The notes beneath the pieces are model-generated. The model did not search any database and was not told the origin of the DNA. It saw only the letters and a program-made list of their open reading frames with translations. Below, piece by piece: positions 12,230-22,568 of a DNA stretch of 64,000 nucleotides; within the stretch, counting starts at the first letter, position 1; every line of letters begins with the position of its first letter. The translations under genes were made by a program, and so were the position numbers. The DNA lies in assembly GCF_027887165.1 (NCBI RefSeq), contig NC_077227.1, positions 540,891,189 to 540,955,188 on the forward strand. Reading direction: 5' to 3'. This DNA is from Monodelphis domestica (lineage: Eukaryota > Chordata > Mammalia > Didelphimorphia > Didelphidae).

Positions 12230-12258
12230 GCCTGTCTCTCTCCCTCTGTCTCTCTCTC

Positions 12259-12291
<33 letters not shown>

Positions 12292-12600
12292 GTCTCTCTC
12301 TCTCTCTCTTTCTCTCTGTGTCTCCTTTTTCAGTTTCATGACTTCCTTCAGATCTCACATAAAATCTCACGTTCTCTAAGAAATACTTTTCAATTCCTCT
12401 TATTACGAGTAAATACAATCTCTTGATTAGGATTAGCTTATCTTCTCTATAATTGTGCATTACTGTTTCTGCCACTAGTGACTTATGTGTATATATGAAT
12501 GTATTTGTGTGTGTGTATATTTGGGGTAGGTGTCTTTTTATCCCCAATGTTTACCACAGTCCCTGACATATAGTAGGTGCTTCATAAATACTTGCAATTT
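11880..12600 (+). mobile_element. L2 LINE 3' portion, interrupted by a simple repeat
   Basis: Left part: AACACCTTCCATAAGATGGC resembles the L2 'aaggccctgcatgatctggc' region. Right part (12325-12600): ACTTCCTTCAGATCTCACAT, then CCTGACATATAGTAGGTGCT and ATAAATACTTGCAA, the L2 3' end. The CT/CTGT array at 12146-12330 sits within the span. Confidence 0.75.
12146..12330. repeat. (CCCT)n(CT)n(CTGT)n compound microsatellite
   Basis: CCCT units to about 12178, then CT dinucleotides to about 12225, then mixed CTGT/CT units. It is an all-pyrimidine-plus-G tract inside an L2 copy. Confidence 0.96.
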
Positions 12601-13630
12601 TATCTCATACATTTTTGTATGTTTTCCATATTTTGATGTGATCTTCAATCTGTGAAGATTTATGGAAGAAAATTGAGCAGAGAGTGATATTTTAAAGTCA
12701 GTTTTATAAAATTAAAATTGGGCACTGCAATGATTAGAACTTATAATCTACTTGTGTAGAAGGACTTATAAACATGAACTGATAAAGATAATAATTATTT
12801 TTTCTGTATTTCTTTACAGACCTTAAATTGTATTCCTTACAAAAACTCTGGCACTATTATCATTTACACATGAAAAAAGTGGAGTTCATAGAATTTATAG
12901 AGTTCATAGAGACTTGTTTCTTGTCCTGTAACTAAATGTATAAAAATAGAACAAATTTTTGGGCCCAAAGAGACTATATTTATAGCCTTTTTCCAATAAA
13001 GGACTTCTTCAGCTCCAGATTAAATATGTATGGCTCAAGTTCCATTCTGGTAGAAGCTGCCTGGTCCCTAACAATTATAGGTATATTGTTTTTATTGAAT
13101 GATCTAACTCTATACCCTTACCCTGGAGCTCTGGGGAAAATGACTTACAGTTTAGATTTGACTCATTTTAGGTTCTCACCAACAGGGATTAGAAAAGTAC
13201 TCAATGTCCAGTAAAGATCTGGTGTAGGGCAGCTATTTATTTCCTCCATTCAAATCAATTACTTAAAATATGAAAGAATCAAATGTGCAAGTCAACGAAT
13301 ACTTAAACCTAAAGTAACAAGTAAAAAACTATTATACTACTGTCCCATGAGGTGAATTCTTTTAACACTAAAATATGGGAGATTTTGTGAGACTACTGAA
13401 TTTTAATTTCTATTTTACATTGAATGCTGCACCATCAAAAATCTCTCTCAAGGTAAATGTCTTCTGGGAAGTCACACTTAGTTATGTGCCCCCTCACTTG
13501 CATTTCCTTACCATTCTTCCCTTTCTAATGTGCTTGTGTAATCTATTCATGAACATGATGTGACTCTCATCTTTTAAGTGAATAATAATTTTAGTTCTTC
13601 AGAAACTGTGGTATGGTCTGACTGTACATA
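12601..13630. other. No gene seen
   Basis: About 1 kb of AT-rich sequence. A 92-codon open frame at 12936-13214 resembles no protein I know and has no splice or promoter context. Confidence 0.4.
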
Positions 13631-13855
13631 AACATATGTGTATATATATATGCTTATAAATATATCATGCATGTATGCTATATATAACTACCTATATGTG
13701 TATTTATATTTATTTATATAGAATTAAATTATTCTCTCTCTCATTCTCTCTCAAATATTCACACTAATTTACAAGCACATACACACATTTGGCATATATG
13801 ATCTATATATACATACATGTGATATGTGTGCATTATACATACACATATATAGACT
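13631..13855. repeat. AT-rich low-complexity region
   Basis: Alternating TATA/TGTA/CATA steps broken by a CTCTCT segment near 13733-13753. A decayed microsatellite cluster. Confidence 0.8.
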
Positions 13856-14060
13856 TTATAATCCTAGAATGTAGCCTGGGGATGCTAAGAATTTAAGTGA
13901 CTTGTCCTCTTAAGGATCATATAGCTAATATTTATCAGAGTCATGAAGTCACCAATGTCTTGTTGAATTTGACATTAACTCTCTATTCACTATGCCACAT
14001 TTCTACCAAAGAAGAAATGTACCTAACTGTACATCTATCTAACGATATAATATATTATGC
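13856..14060 (-). repeat. MIR-like SINE
   Basis: AATTTAAGTGACTTGTCCTC, CATATAGCTAATATTTATCAG and CTATTCACTATGCCACA give the reversed-MIR order. The copy at 15005-15190 resembles it beyond the core: both run on into AAAGAAGAA-type sequence, so the two share a subfamily. Confidence 0.7.
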
Positions 14061-15004
14061 ATGTACATATATCACAGTTATGGATCAGCTCTGATAATTG
14101 TCCTTCTTTATACTCAGGCAAATTTTTTCATTTGGTTATTCCATTGTGGACAGAAAGACCATGTCTTTATGTATCTTAATTATGTGTCTCTGCAGTTTTC
14201 TGAGATGTAATGAAATCAGCACAATAACCAGAGAAAGGAACATGTAGAAGACATCATCATTTAGAGGAATTCTTTTATCCATTTGGATTCTGTAATGGGT
14301 ATTTTCTTAGAATGTAGCAACTACCTTCGGTCAATGTGTTTTACCTTGCTTTATGACCCATTTAATATTAATAATGAGAGGATTATGAATCCTCTTTCAA
14401 ATTTCATGGAATATTATATGACACATTCATGGGACAGACTATAAGAATTGTTTTGGTTAATCAAATTAGTTTTATATAGTCAATAAACAATGGATATTGA
14501 TCTTGAATTCTATTTACTTTATGTCAATAAGATGTTTTAAAAATTAGTATCTGCTGTTGAATATAATTTGCACAAGTGTGCCTCTTTCCTTTATAACATT
14601 TCCATCAATGAGATCTTTTCATGCATATGTTATTTTCATAATTTTTTGTTGATTTGAGAAAGTTGGCCTTTGGTTATTAGTTGGTTATTCCCCTTTTTTC
14701 TATTAATATTATCTCAAGTTTTTTTTTTGGTTCTGTTTTGTTTTCCCCAGTCTCTTAGTGTACTCCATTTATATGTGTTGAGGATTGAGGTAGTTTTTAC
14801 AGATATTGTTATAACCATGTTATAGCTCAGGAAACAGCATGAGATAAATGTTATGATTTGTCCATAGTCAATGGAAAAACCTATATACCTCAAATTTTCT
14901 AACTGCAAACTCAGCCCCCTTCATATGTTTTGTTTGTAAGAAGGAAATGTTTTGAAAAGAATCCATGATACCATTTATAAAAGAATTCCCATCCTTCCAA
15001 TGAA
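14061..15004. other. No gene seen
   Basis: AT-rich. A weak reversed-MIR look at 14825-14910 (AGCTCAGGAAACAGC...) is too diverged to call. Confidence 0.35.
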
Positions 15005-15190
15005 AATTTACATCTTGTCACAATTTATAATCTTAGAGGTGGCCTGCAGGTTCTGAGAATTTGGGTGATTTGATTGCTTAAGAATTACACATCTAGTATT
15101 TGTCAGAGGTAGGACTTCAGCCTATCTTGATGAATCTAAGGATTCTATTCACTATATCACACTGATGCAAAAGAAGAATATGCATCTGAA
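15005..15190 (-). repeat. MIR-like SINE
   Basis: GAATTTGGGTGATTTGATTG, CACATCTAGTATTTGTCAG and CTATTCACTATATCACACTG follow the reversed-MIR order. Related to the 13856-14060 copy. Confidence 0.7.
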
Positions 15191-15944
15191 GAAAGATTCT
15201 AGAATAAATAATAATCTCCAGGATTTTCAACATCAACTCTCCACATAGTGGGGAAAACACAGTGGCTTTGTTTATAGTCTGGTTGCAGGAGGAGAGGTAA
15301 CTGGAGGAGTTTTAAAATGAAAACTGTTTTAATGATTCATATAAGACAAGGAAACTATAGAATATGACTTTGGGGTACTCTCTGGACAAACTGCCCATTA
15401 TTGGCAATAGTCTGCTCAAACAAAATTAGAATTATTACTAATTAAGGGTGTGTGAATAAATTTGAATATATTAGTATTTTCTGGTCTCAGTGTTTATTAA
15501 CTTTATAGTCTTGTTTTAGAAATTTTCATGGCTTTGCAGCAATCCTATTTGGGGGGTTATCTGTTGGAGAACGAGGTAGCAGAGGAATTAGAACAGGAAG
15601 ATGTGCAATTAATTAAAAGGGTATTAGTTCCTGCTCCTAATTAAAATCAAATGAAAAGAGAAATTTGACAGGTGTTTGGCCAGAAAGGAAGTATTAAACA
15701 GTTTTCAATCTTTGGGGAAAGTGAAATATGAAGGAGGGGGAGAGAAACCCCAAATACTATCAAAGACATTTTGAGGGCATTACTTCATCACTCATTGAAC
15801 TAATAGCTTATATTACTTTATTATTTACAGAAATTTAAGAGTTAGATGGGACAAGTATTATTATTTCAGTATACTTTTCCAGCCTTATTTCCCATTATTC
15901 CAATTCATATAATCTATGATCCAGAACACTTGACTATTAACTAC
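15191..15944. other. No gene seen
   Basis: Unique-looking sequence. No repeat or exon recognised. Confidence 0.4.
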
Positions 15945-16440
15945 TCCTGAAACCTTGTATTCTAGCTCATTTTTATCTCCATGTCTATGCTTTCACACAG
16001 CCTATTCTTCAAGCCTGGAATACATTTACTTCTCCATTCCCCGATTTAGAAATTTTATCTTGTTTCAAGTCTCAGTTTAGATGTTTTCTCCTCTAAGAAG
16101 TCTTCCTCGATTTTCCCAGTCAGTACTTTTTCCTCTCTCTTCCAATTACCTAGAAAGAAAGTATTGGACCAGGGGAAAAGTCTTTGATTTGGAGTCAAAA
16201 GTCTTAGGTTTGAATCATGACTCTGTCAATTTCTCCAATGTGTGATTTTGCATTAATCATTCCCTACTGTGATTCCACATTCATTAGTATAATGAGTGGA
16301 TTGAACTGAATGACATTTGAGTTCTATTCCAGGTCTAAATCTATGTTGCTATGACCTTGTTTTTAGTCATATTAATATATCCTCTCCCTCACAGACTTTA
16401 AGAGACTTGAGGTCGCTTAATAACAATTCATTGAATTGAA
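15945..16440 (+). mobile_element. L2 LINE 3' portion split by a MIR
   Basis: 15945-16150 carries L2 sense motifs (CTTCAAGCCTGGAATACATT, AAGTCTCAGTTTAGATGTTT, CTAAGAAGTCTTCC). The L2 3' end resumes after the MIR at about 16365 (CACAGACTTTAAGAGACTTG, CAATTCATTGAATTGAA). Confidence 0.75.
16150..16355 (+). repeat. MIR/THER1 SINE nested in L2
   Basis: GATTTGGAGTCAAAAGTCTT, AGGTTTGAATCATGACTCTG and ATTGAACTGAATGACATTTG match MIR order. It lies between two L2 pieces of the same orientation, so it inserted later than the L2. Confidence 0.75.
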
Positions 16441-16575
16441 TTTTATAGAGTAGGAAATTAAGTATAGGATAAATGACTTACTAGCATATGTTTCAGTGTA
16501 TGAAGGTTAGGAACTACATCCAGTTTAGTTTAAATCTAACCATTCCAGCTTTAAGTCCACTGTAGTTAAATTATA
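16438..16575 (-). repeat. MIR-like SINE fragment
   Basis: TAGAGTAGGAAATTAAGTAT, AATGACTTACTAGCATATG, then CTTTAAGTCCACTGTAG: reversed MIR, heavily diverged. Confidence 0.5.
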
Positions 16576-17934
16576 TGTTTCACTTTTTTTTTGCTTATCA
16601 AAATTCTATCCACAATGAATTTCCCTAATCTACTTATCGAATTTGATTTTGCTCAAATAACTTCCAAAATTATTTTATTTGATTTCTACATCATTGCAGG
16701 CAGCCATGGAAAAGTAATCAATGAACCCCAGAGGTATATTTCTGATTCAGAGGAGATAGTATGGAATTTGGATTTAGATAATCATGATTCAGTCATTCTT
16801 CATGGATGGAACTTCCCTTCTAGGAAACCTAATTTGGTGCCTGCTAGCTTATAAATTAGTGTTCTTTAAGATAACTGAGGAATTTTTTTTAATCCAAATA
16901 TACATTTGGTAGCTGAGATTCTGATGAGGTTGTAGTATCCCTAGAGTTTTAGGATTCATACCACTTAGATGTAATTGTACTTATGTGCATTAACCTAAAT
17001 AGCGTGATTTCATGGGTTCTATAGAGGGGATTTTCTTCTTCCTAAAACTTCTAAATACAATTTTCTCATATAGTAGGGTGCAACACTCACATGAAAGATA
17101 TATTTTGGTAATTGTAATAGAAGCAATAGGTAATTTGTAATAGAGATCCCCTTCTTCCTAATTTGGAACATGTTCAATCATTCTATAACTAATTCTGGTT
17201 AGCTAATCTTGTGATAAAGATTTGAACTGTCAATTGGATATATAACCAGTATTCAAAAATCACTAATGAGACAAATGAATGTAGAAGCTCTCATTTTGGT
17301 CTGTGTTCCAGTAGGAGCCAAGAACTAAGCAGAAGAGAGACCTTAAACCTCTATTTCACCATCAGGTTTAAGTAGTCCATGAGTGTATGGCCCTACCCTT
17401 GTTTTTCTTTCTTGGATATCTTTCCCCCCTTGCTTTTAGCTGAAAGAGATTGAAGAAAATTATTACTTTGTGAGCTGTTATAAGTCAACATGTCAAGCCA
17501 CCAAAATGTCTGAGGGTCCAAGTCCATATCAAGTTTTGCAGACATCAGTGAGGTTCCAGGAGATCTAATCCAATGATAATTGAGAAAATAATTCATTCTT
17601 CACATTTGGAAATACCCCTGGTTAAACCAATGGTTAAATGGAAACTGTGTTACTACTGAGCCTACTATCTCTAGGAAACATGCTAGCATAGGGGAGGATG
17701 TGCTTTCAGATGTTGAGAAGATATATTTCTACTTCTATTCTTGCTATATCTTAATAGTAAACTTCCCTTTGTAAAAGCTAATTGATGTTAATTGGAGGGA
17801 AGAACATCCTTGAATGGGAGCTTAAACCAATAGCATTAGAGAAAAGTTTCCCATAGGGATTAGAGGGTATACTCATAAAAGGGTATCCCTAAAATCTTGA
17901 AGGGTCATATAGTAGGACCATGACCTAATCATTT
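16576..17934. other. No gene seen
   Basis: About 1.35 kb without a named repeat. Open frames of 67-87 codons (16591-16854, 17393-17596) show no family resemblance. Confidence 0.4.
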
Positions 17935-18620
17935 CTTTAAACTCTGCTTTTTTAAAGCAATTTTTGTACATAAAGTGCAATTTTTCAAAATTATAAGACC
18001 AAAATGATCATTTTATCAAGTTTTTTCTTTATTTCCTGGTCATATACACTTCCTCTGACTGTAGATATCAAAGGTAATATATTCCTTTCTTTCATTTGTT
18101 TATGATGTGACCTTTTTATACCTAAATCATGTATCTACATAGAACTTATTTTGGCACAGAGGTTTAAGATGTTACTATAATTCTAATATTTTCCATACTG
18201 ATACTGCTATCCATTACAAAAAGTATTTATCACAGCTCTTTTTGTTATGACAAAAAGCTGGAAACTAAGTGAAAACTCATCAGCTGGGAAATCGTTGAAC
18301 AAATTGTAGTAAATATTAATGTAATGAAATTGTACTTTAAGAAATAAGGACATATGTGATTTCAAAAAGACATGGAAATACTTGTATATAGTGATAGAGC
18401 GGAATAAGAAGAACCAGAAGAATATTTTATACTACAATATCCATGTTATAACATACTAACAATTTTGAAGAGCTGTGTGAAACAATAAAATTAGAAAAAC
18501 CAGGTGAACAATTTATGTAATAACAAAAGTATAAAAACAAACAACTGTGAAAGCTATAAGAACTCTGATCAATGCAATAAATATCCAAAATTACAGAGGA
18601 CTCCTAAAGAATGATGCTTT
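17935..18620 (+). mobile_element. 5'-inverted L1 (twin-priming type)
   Basis: 18190-18620 is sense L1 3' end: AAGTATTTATCACAGCTCTT, ACAAAAAGCTGGAAACTAAG, GGGAAATCGTTGAACAAATT. 17935-18180 is antisense L1 ORF2 from further 5' (CCAAAATGATCATTTTATCA, TTTGTTTATGATGTGACC, AAATCATGTATCTACATAGA). An inverted 5' piece joined to a direct 3' piece is the usual product of twin priming during L1 insertion. Confidence 0.75.
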
Positions 18621-18635
18621 TTCTCTCTTTTTTAC

Positions 18636-18835
18636 CCTAAACCCTGACCTTCCATCTTAGAATTGATACTGGGTTTTGGTTCCAAGGTAGAAGAGTGGCA
18701 AGGGCTAGAAAATGGGGGTTAAATGACTTGCCCAGAATAATAAAGCCAGGAAATATCTGAGTTCAGATTTGAACCCAAGACTTCTCATCTCCAGGCCTGA
18801 CTATCAACATACTTATCCACCTAGATGCTTCTGAT
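18636..18835 (-). repeat. Marsupial CORE-SINE (SINE1/MAR1-like)
   Basis: Reverse complement of the marsupial SINE: CCTGACCTTCCATCTTAGAA, TTGGTTCCAAGGTAGAAGAG, AATGACTTGCCCAG, then TCCACCTAGATGCTTC at its 5' end. Near full length. Confidence 0.88.
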
Positions 18836-19004
18836 GAAGGTAATGGTTTCAGTGTGTAAAATAATACACACCAGCCATCCCCAAAGTCTCATTACAATGT
18901 TAACCTTTGATAGCTAGATGAGAGAAAAAGAAAGACCTTGTAGCAAAGATGCAGGCTGAATAAAGTATATATTTTTTTCCATTTCCAATTTGTTGTAGTA
19001 GTAC

Positions 19005-19092
19005 AAACTGGTAGTAGTAGTAGTAGCAGCAGCAGCAACAACAGCAGTAATACCTCTAGCAGTAGTAGTAAGGATGTAATAATAATAATCAC
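19005..19092. repeat. (TAG)n/(CAG)n/(TAA)n trinucleotide tract
   Basis: GTAGTAGTAG units change to CAGCAGCAG, CAACAACAG, again TAG, and then AATAATAAT at the edge of the adjoining SINE, whose 3' end is itself AAT-rich. Confidence 0.9.
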
Positions 19093-19330
19093 TAACAGTT
19101 ATATAATTCTTTAACTTTGGGAAAGTATTATACATATATCTTCTCATTTGGTCTCCATAAGTCTATGATATAGGTACCATTATTAATTTCATTTTATCAA
19201 GTAAGAAACTGAAGATGAGAGAGGATAAATGTCTTGCCAAGAATATCTCAAGTAACAAGCATTTAAGGCAAGATTTGAACTCAGGACTTCCAAAACCCAA
19301 TATTTAATCCACTGTGTTACTTAGCTGTTA
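19086..19330 (-). repeat. THER1/MIR SINE
   Basis: Almost complete reversed THER1: AATAATAATCACTAACAG, CTTTGGGAAAGTATTATAC, CTCATTTGGTCTCCATAAG, AGATTTGAACTCAGGACTTC, ATCCACTGTGTTACTTAGCT. Confidence 0.85.
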
Positions 19331-19367
19331 TAATTCTCATTCTTTTCATTTCCAAAAGTAATGGAAG

Positions 19368-19526
19368 ATACAACTGGGTAACTTAGTAGCTAAAAAGTCG
19401 GGTCTAGAGATTGGGAGGTTCTGGGTTCAAATCTGATCTCAGATACTTTCTAGCTATGTAACTTTGAGCAAGTCATTTAACCCCCATTGTCTAGTCCTTA
19501 CCACTCTCCTGCCTTAGAACCAATAT
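19368..19526 (+). repeat. Marsupial CORE-SINE (SINE1-like), 3' end replaced by TA repeat
   Basis: ACAACTGGGTAACTTAGTAG, TTCTGGGTTCAAATCTGATC, CAAGTCATTTAACCCCCATT, CCTTAGAACCAATA; then it passes directly into TATATA where the usual CACAGTATTGATTC would follow. Confidence 0.85.
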
Positions 19527-19565
19527 ATATATATATATTGATATATTGATATATTGATATATTGT
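19520..19565. repeat. (TA)n then (ATATTGAT)n tandem repeat
   Basis: TATATATATA followed by four to five copies of an 8-base unit ATATTGAT. The unit may have grown out of the SINE's own ATTGATTC 3' sequence. Confidence 0.9.
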
Positions 19566-20144
19566 ATGGGGTGCTCAGGGAGGGGTAGTATCTATGGTAT
19601 GGAGGGCTTGCCATGCCCTTTTAGGGCAGCTCTCCAGCCTCTGATCCCCACCTGACACCCAGCTCTCACTTGTGGCTCCCAGTAGCTGCTAGCATGCAGT
19701 AGCGGCCACACCCTGGGCAACCACTTCGACAAGCCGGCCAAACCTTGTGAGGGTAGCCATCGGGTCATCGTCGACCCCTGGTGAACCAGGGCTTTGCTCT
19801 CCCAGCATGTGAAGACTGCTTCAGCTGAACAGATGGAAGAAACCAATAAGAAGGTTCAACGGCTGAGATGGCGACGCAGCAAGGCACTGTGGAGTGCTTA
19901 GGGCTTGTTGGAGCACAAAAGACAACAGGGCCATCCAATGCAGCTGAGGAAGTCTCCAGGTGTAACGACTTTTCGTGCCACTGGACCCAGGCTTCCAACG
20001 CTGAGAGAGTGGAATTGTCACTGTGCATCGACTTTTCCACTTAAATCTTCTTCATGCACAAGTATCTTTGTGCACACTCATCTATCATAGATGAAAACGC
20101 ACAAAGACAATTGTCATCCTCGGTTACTGAGAGACTACTACTAC

Positions 20145-20148
<4 letters not shown>
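19566..20148 (+). mobile_element. Unclassified GC-rich retroposon-like insert with ACT tail
   Basis: About 580 bases, clearly richer in G+C and CpG than its neighbours. It lies between a SINE-derived TA/TTGA repeat and an (ACT)n(TA)n(GT)n tail. A 3' end that passes into a simple repeat (GAGACTACTACTACTACT) is typical of RTE-type retroposons and their SINEs, but I cannot place the body in a family. Open frames on the minus strand (91, 84 and 66 codons) overlap each other and resemble no known protein. The plus orientation is inferred only from the tail. Confidence 0.5.

Positions 20149-20215
<67 letters not shown>
20133..20215. repeat. (ACT)n(TA)n(GT)n compound microsatellite
   Basis: Four ACT units, about 36 bases of TA and about 30 bases of GT in sequence, ending at GTGTATC. 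Confidence 0.97.
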
Positions 20216-20216
<1 letters not shown>

Positions 20217-20394
20217 CTTTATATATACATACATATATAGCATTATAATATGGAAAGAGTTTTTAAAAAATCTTGGCAGTGCTCAGCAGTCAGAACAGCT
20301 ATTTATTTAAATCCCTGAGGATATAGTTTATTTGAACCAGGCTTTTGAACTCAGGAAGAACAGCTGGGTGCCCCTTGCTATTTTCTTACTATAT

Positions 20395-20545
20395 AATGTG
20401 AAATCTACTTTTCCATATGCAATAGCTATGAGACCTTTGGGGAGTCATTTTATCTCTTTAAATTTAGTTTCTTCCATTATAGAATGTGACTAATAACACT
20501 TTCAATTGCTCATTACAAAGTTGTGGTAAGGTCCTTTGTCCATCT
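20395..20545 (+). repeat. MIR-like SINE fragment
   Basis: ATAGCTATGAGACCTTTGGG, GAGTCATTTTATCTCTTTAA, TTTCTTCCATTATAGAATGT, ACAAAGTTGTGGTAAGGTCC: MIR order on the plus strand. Confidence 0.65.
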
Positions 20546-21644
20546 TAAGGTATGATAGAAAAAAGAACCAGAAATGCAATGGTCTTTTTCACAGGGGAGT
20601 GGTGTCCCTAGCACCTTCAGTGCTTCACAAGAAGATGTATGATAAGCATATTCAGGAAAGTTATGGATTAAATTTTTGCTTTGGAAATTTATTGGATTAG
20701 AGGACCTTTAGAGTATTGTTTTTTTATTCTACATTTCTATGATTCTTGAAAAGATGTAAAACTTGTAAGATTTGTTGCTCCAAAAACAAAACAACGATAT
20801 CAATGCCAACAACAAACCGCAGGAAATCAGATCAAACAGTTTTCTATCCATTTTTAGAAACTCTGCTAGCTAATGGAAAGCACACAAGCTAGTCTTTTCC
20901 TCCTGGACTTTCTGGGACAACGTGGTACCCTACAATTGAACATCACTTTCAACTTTGGGCCACTGATATTTTGCCAATGTGCTTCAAAATCATACCCAAC
21001 CTAAAAACATGAAGACCTACTTCTCCAGCTTTTTAACACTATTGTTTCCCTGGAGATTGTCACAGCTGAAACAGCAGAATATATTTAAAGACTTTCAAAT
21101 GCTGACCCTAGTGTAAGGGACACAGTGCTTTTGCTCTATTACATCTGGAGTACAGACATTAATCTCTGCTTTTCCCAAAGCTTATCAGGGGCTACAAAGG
21201 TGAACTCACCCATGAGGATCCATTTTGCACAGCTATGGAGGTTACACCAAAAATGCAGAAGAGCATGTTTTCTCTAACAGAGTATCTATTACAAGGATGG
21301 ATCTTATTTAGCTTACAGTGGATGCCCTGTGTAGAGGACAATTTTTCAAGAAAGATTTAAATGACTTTACTTGAATTCCTAGATAGTACCTAAAACATAA
21401 GTGGAAAAACACATATAAATATTGCCAGTAGTTATGTTCCAATGCCCAAGTTGAAAAGGTAGTTTCAAGAGGGAAAGATAAAGTATTTTCATTAACTAAA
21501 AATAGTTGTATACAACTCTTTTGACATTTTCTGACATGCTATACATGAACCACAGCCTTTTAGAAAGTCAAGAGCATGAGAGGCTAAAGTACTTAATAAG
21601 TTAAGAAAGTATTGGGGATCCTGGTCTCTAATTCCAGTGGTCAA
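20546..21644. other. No gene seen
   Basis: About 1.1 kb of apparently single-copy sequence. No exon or repeat recognised. Confidence 0.4.
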
Positions 21645-21875
21645 GATAGAAGTAGCATGAGGCAGAGGGAAGAGGCAAAAGATGAATCCAAGGTTATGTG
21701 ACTTGAAGGATGAGCCTTCCCTCAACAGAAAAATAAGAAGTTGCAAGAGTGGGTACTTTCGTGGAAATGTTGACAAATTGCATTTGGAACATGTGACATT
21801 TCAGATGCTGAGGAGACATCAAGGTAGAAAGGTCAAGCAGGCAGTTGCAGACATGGAGCTGAAGTTTAGGACAAA

Positions 21876-21918
<43 letters not shown>

Positions 21919-22145
21919 CATTTAAAGATCATTAGCATAGAAGTGGCATTTTAACTATGAGAATGGATGAGATCACCAAGAGAGAATTTGTAGAAAAAAA
22001 AGAAGAGGATCCAAAAGAGACCTTTGAGTCTATCCACATTTAGTAAATGAATGAATAACCAACAGAAGAAGCTTTGAGAAGATTTCAAAGAGGTGGGAGG
22101 AGAATTAGAGAGTTCACCTAAGTCCACGATTTAGAACAGGAAAGT
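21645..22145 (-). mobile_element. L2 LINE fragment
   Basis: Antisense L2: ATCCAAGGTTATGTGACTTG, TTGGAACATGTGACATTTCA, GTCAAGCAGGCAGTTGCAGA, ATGGATGAGATCACCAAGAG follow the known L2 order. An (AC)n run of about 36 bases lies inside it at 21877-21912. Confidence 0.8.
21877..21912. repeat. (AC)n microsatellite
   Basis: Uninterrupted AC dinucleotides inside the L2 copy. Confidence 0.97.
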
Positions 22146-22188
22146 GTCTAGTGACCCTCACTTTCTTTTTAAAAACTCTTATCTTGAG

Positions 22189-22392
22189 GGGCAGCTGGGT
22201 GGCTCATTGGATTGAGAGCCAGGCATAGAGATGGGAGGTCCTGGTTTCAAATGTGGCCTCAGATTCTTGCCATTTGTGTGACCCTGGACAAGTCACTTAA
22301 CCCCCATTGCCTAGCCCTTACCACTCTTCTGCCTTGGAACCAATACATAGTATAGATTCTAAGGCTGAAGGTAAGTGTTAAAAAAAAAAAAC
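22189..22392 (+). repeat. Marsupial CORE-SINE, full length
   Basis: From GGGGCAGCTGGGTGGCTCAT through CCCCCATTGCCTAGCCCTTA and CTTGGAACCAATACATAG to the poly-A at 22380-22391. It keeps the tRNA-like promoter region and the CORE domain. It forms a tail-to-tail pair with the next SINE. Confidence 0.93.
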
Positions 22393-22568
22393 AAACCTTC
22401 TTCTGTCTTAGAATCTATACTGTGTATTGGTTCCAATGCAAAAGAGCAGAAATGGCTCAGCAATGGGAGTTAAGTGACTTACCCAGGTCACACAGCTAGG
22501 AAGCATTTGGTCACACAGCTAGAAAGGCTGAATTTGAACCTGCAATTTCCCATCTATAGGCTGGATCC
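22393..22568 (-). repeat. Marsupial CORE-SINE, inverted neighbour
   Basis: Begins CTTCTTCTGTCTTAGAATCT (reversed 3' end), then GTGTATTGGTTCCAATGC, AAGTGACTTACCCAGGTCAC, AATTTGAACCTGCAATTTCC, CATCTATAGGCTGG. Shortened at its 5' end. It holds an internal direct duplication of GTCACACAGCTAG about 23 bases apart (22488 and 22511). Confidence 0.9.

Noticed and set aside
12070-12547. Open frames of 80-151 codons rich in Arg-Glu or Ser-Leu
   Set aside because: Produced by the CT/CTGT microsatellite; both strands are open for the same reason.
16591-16854. 87-codon plus-strand open frame
   Set aside because: No domain, no splice or promoter context; expected by chance in this length of AT-rich DNA.
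19592-20040. Overlapping minus-strand open frames of 66-91 codons in the GC-rich insert
   Set aside because: Different frames overlap and none resembles a known protein; more likely an effect of high G+C and few stop codons.
22189-22300. tRNA gene in the SINE head
   Set aside because: Any promoter-like resemblance belongs to the SINE family; there is no cloverleaf with an anticodon that I can support.
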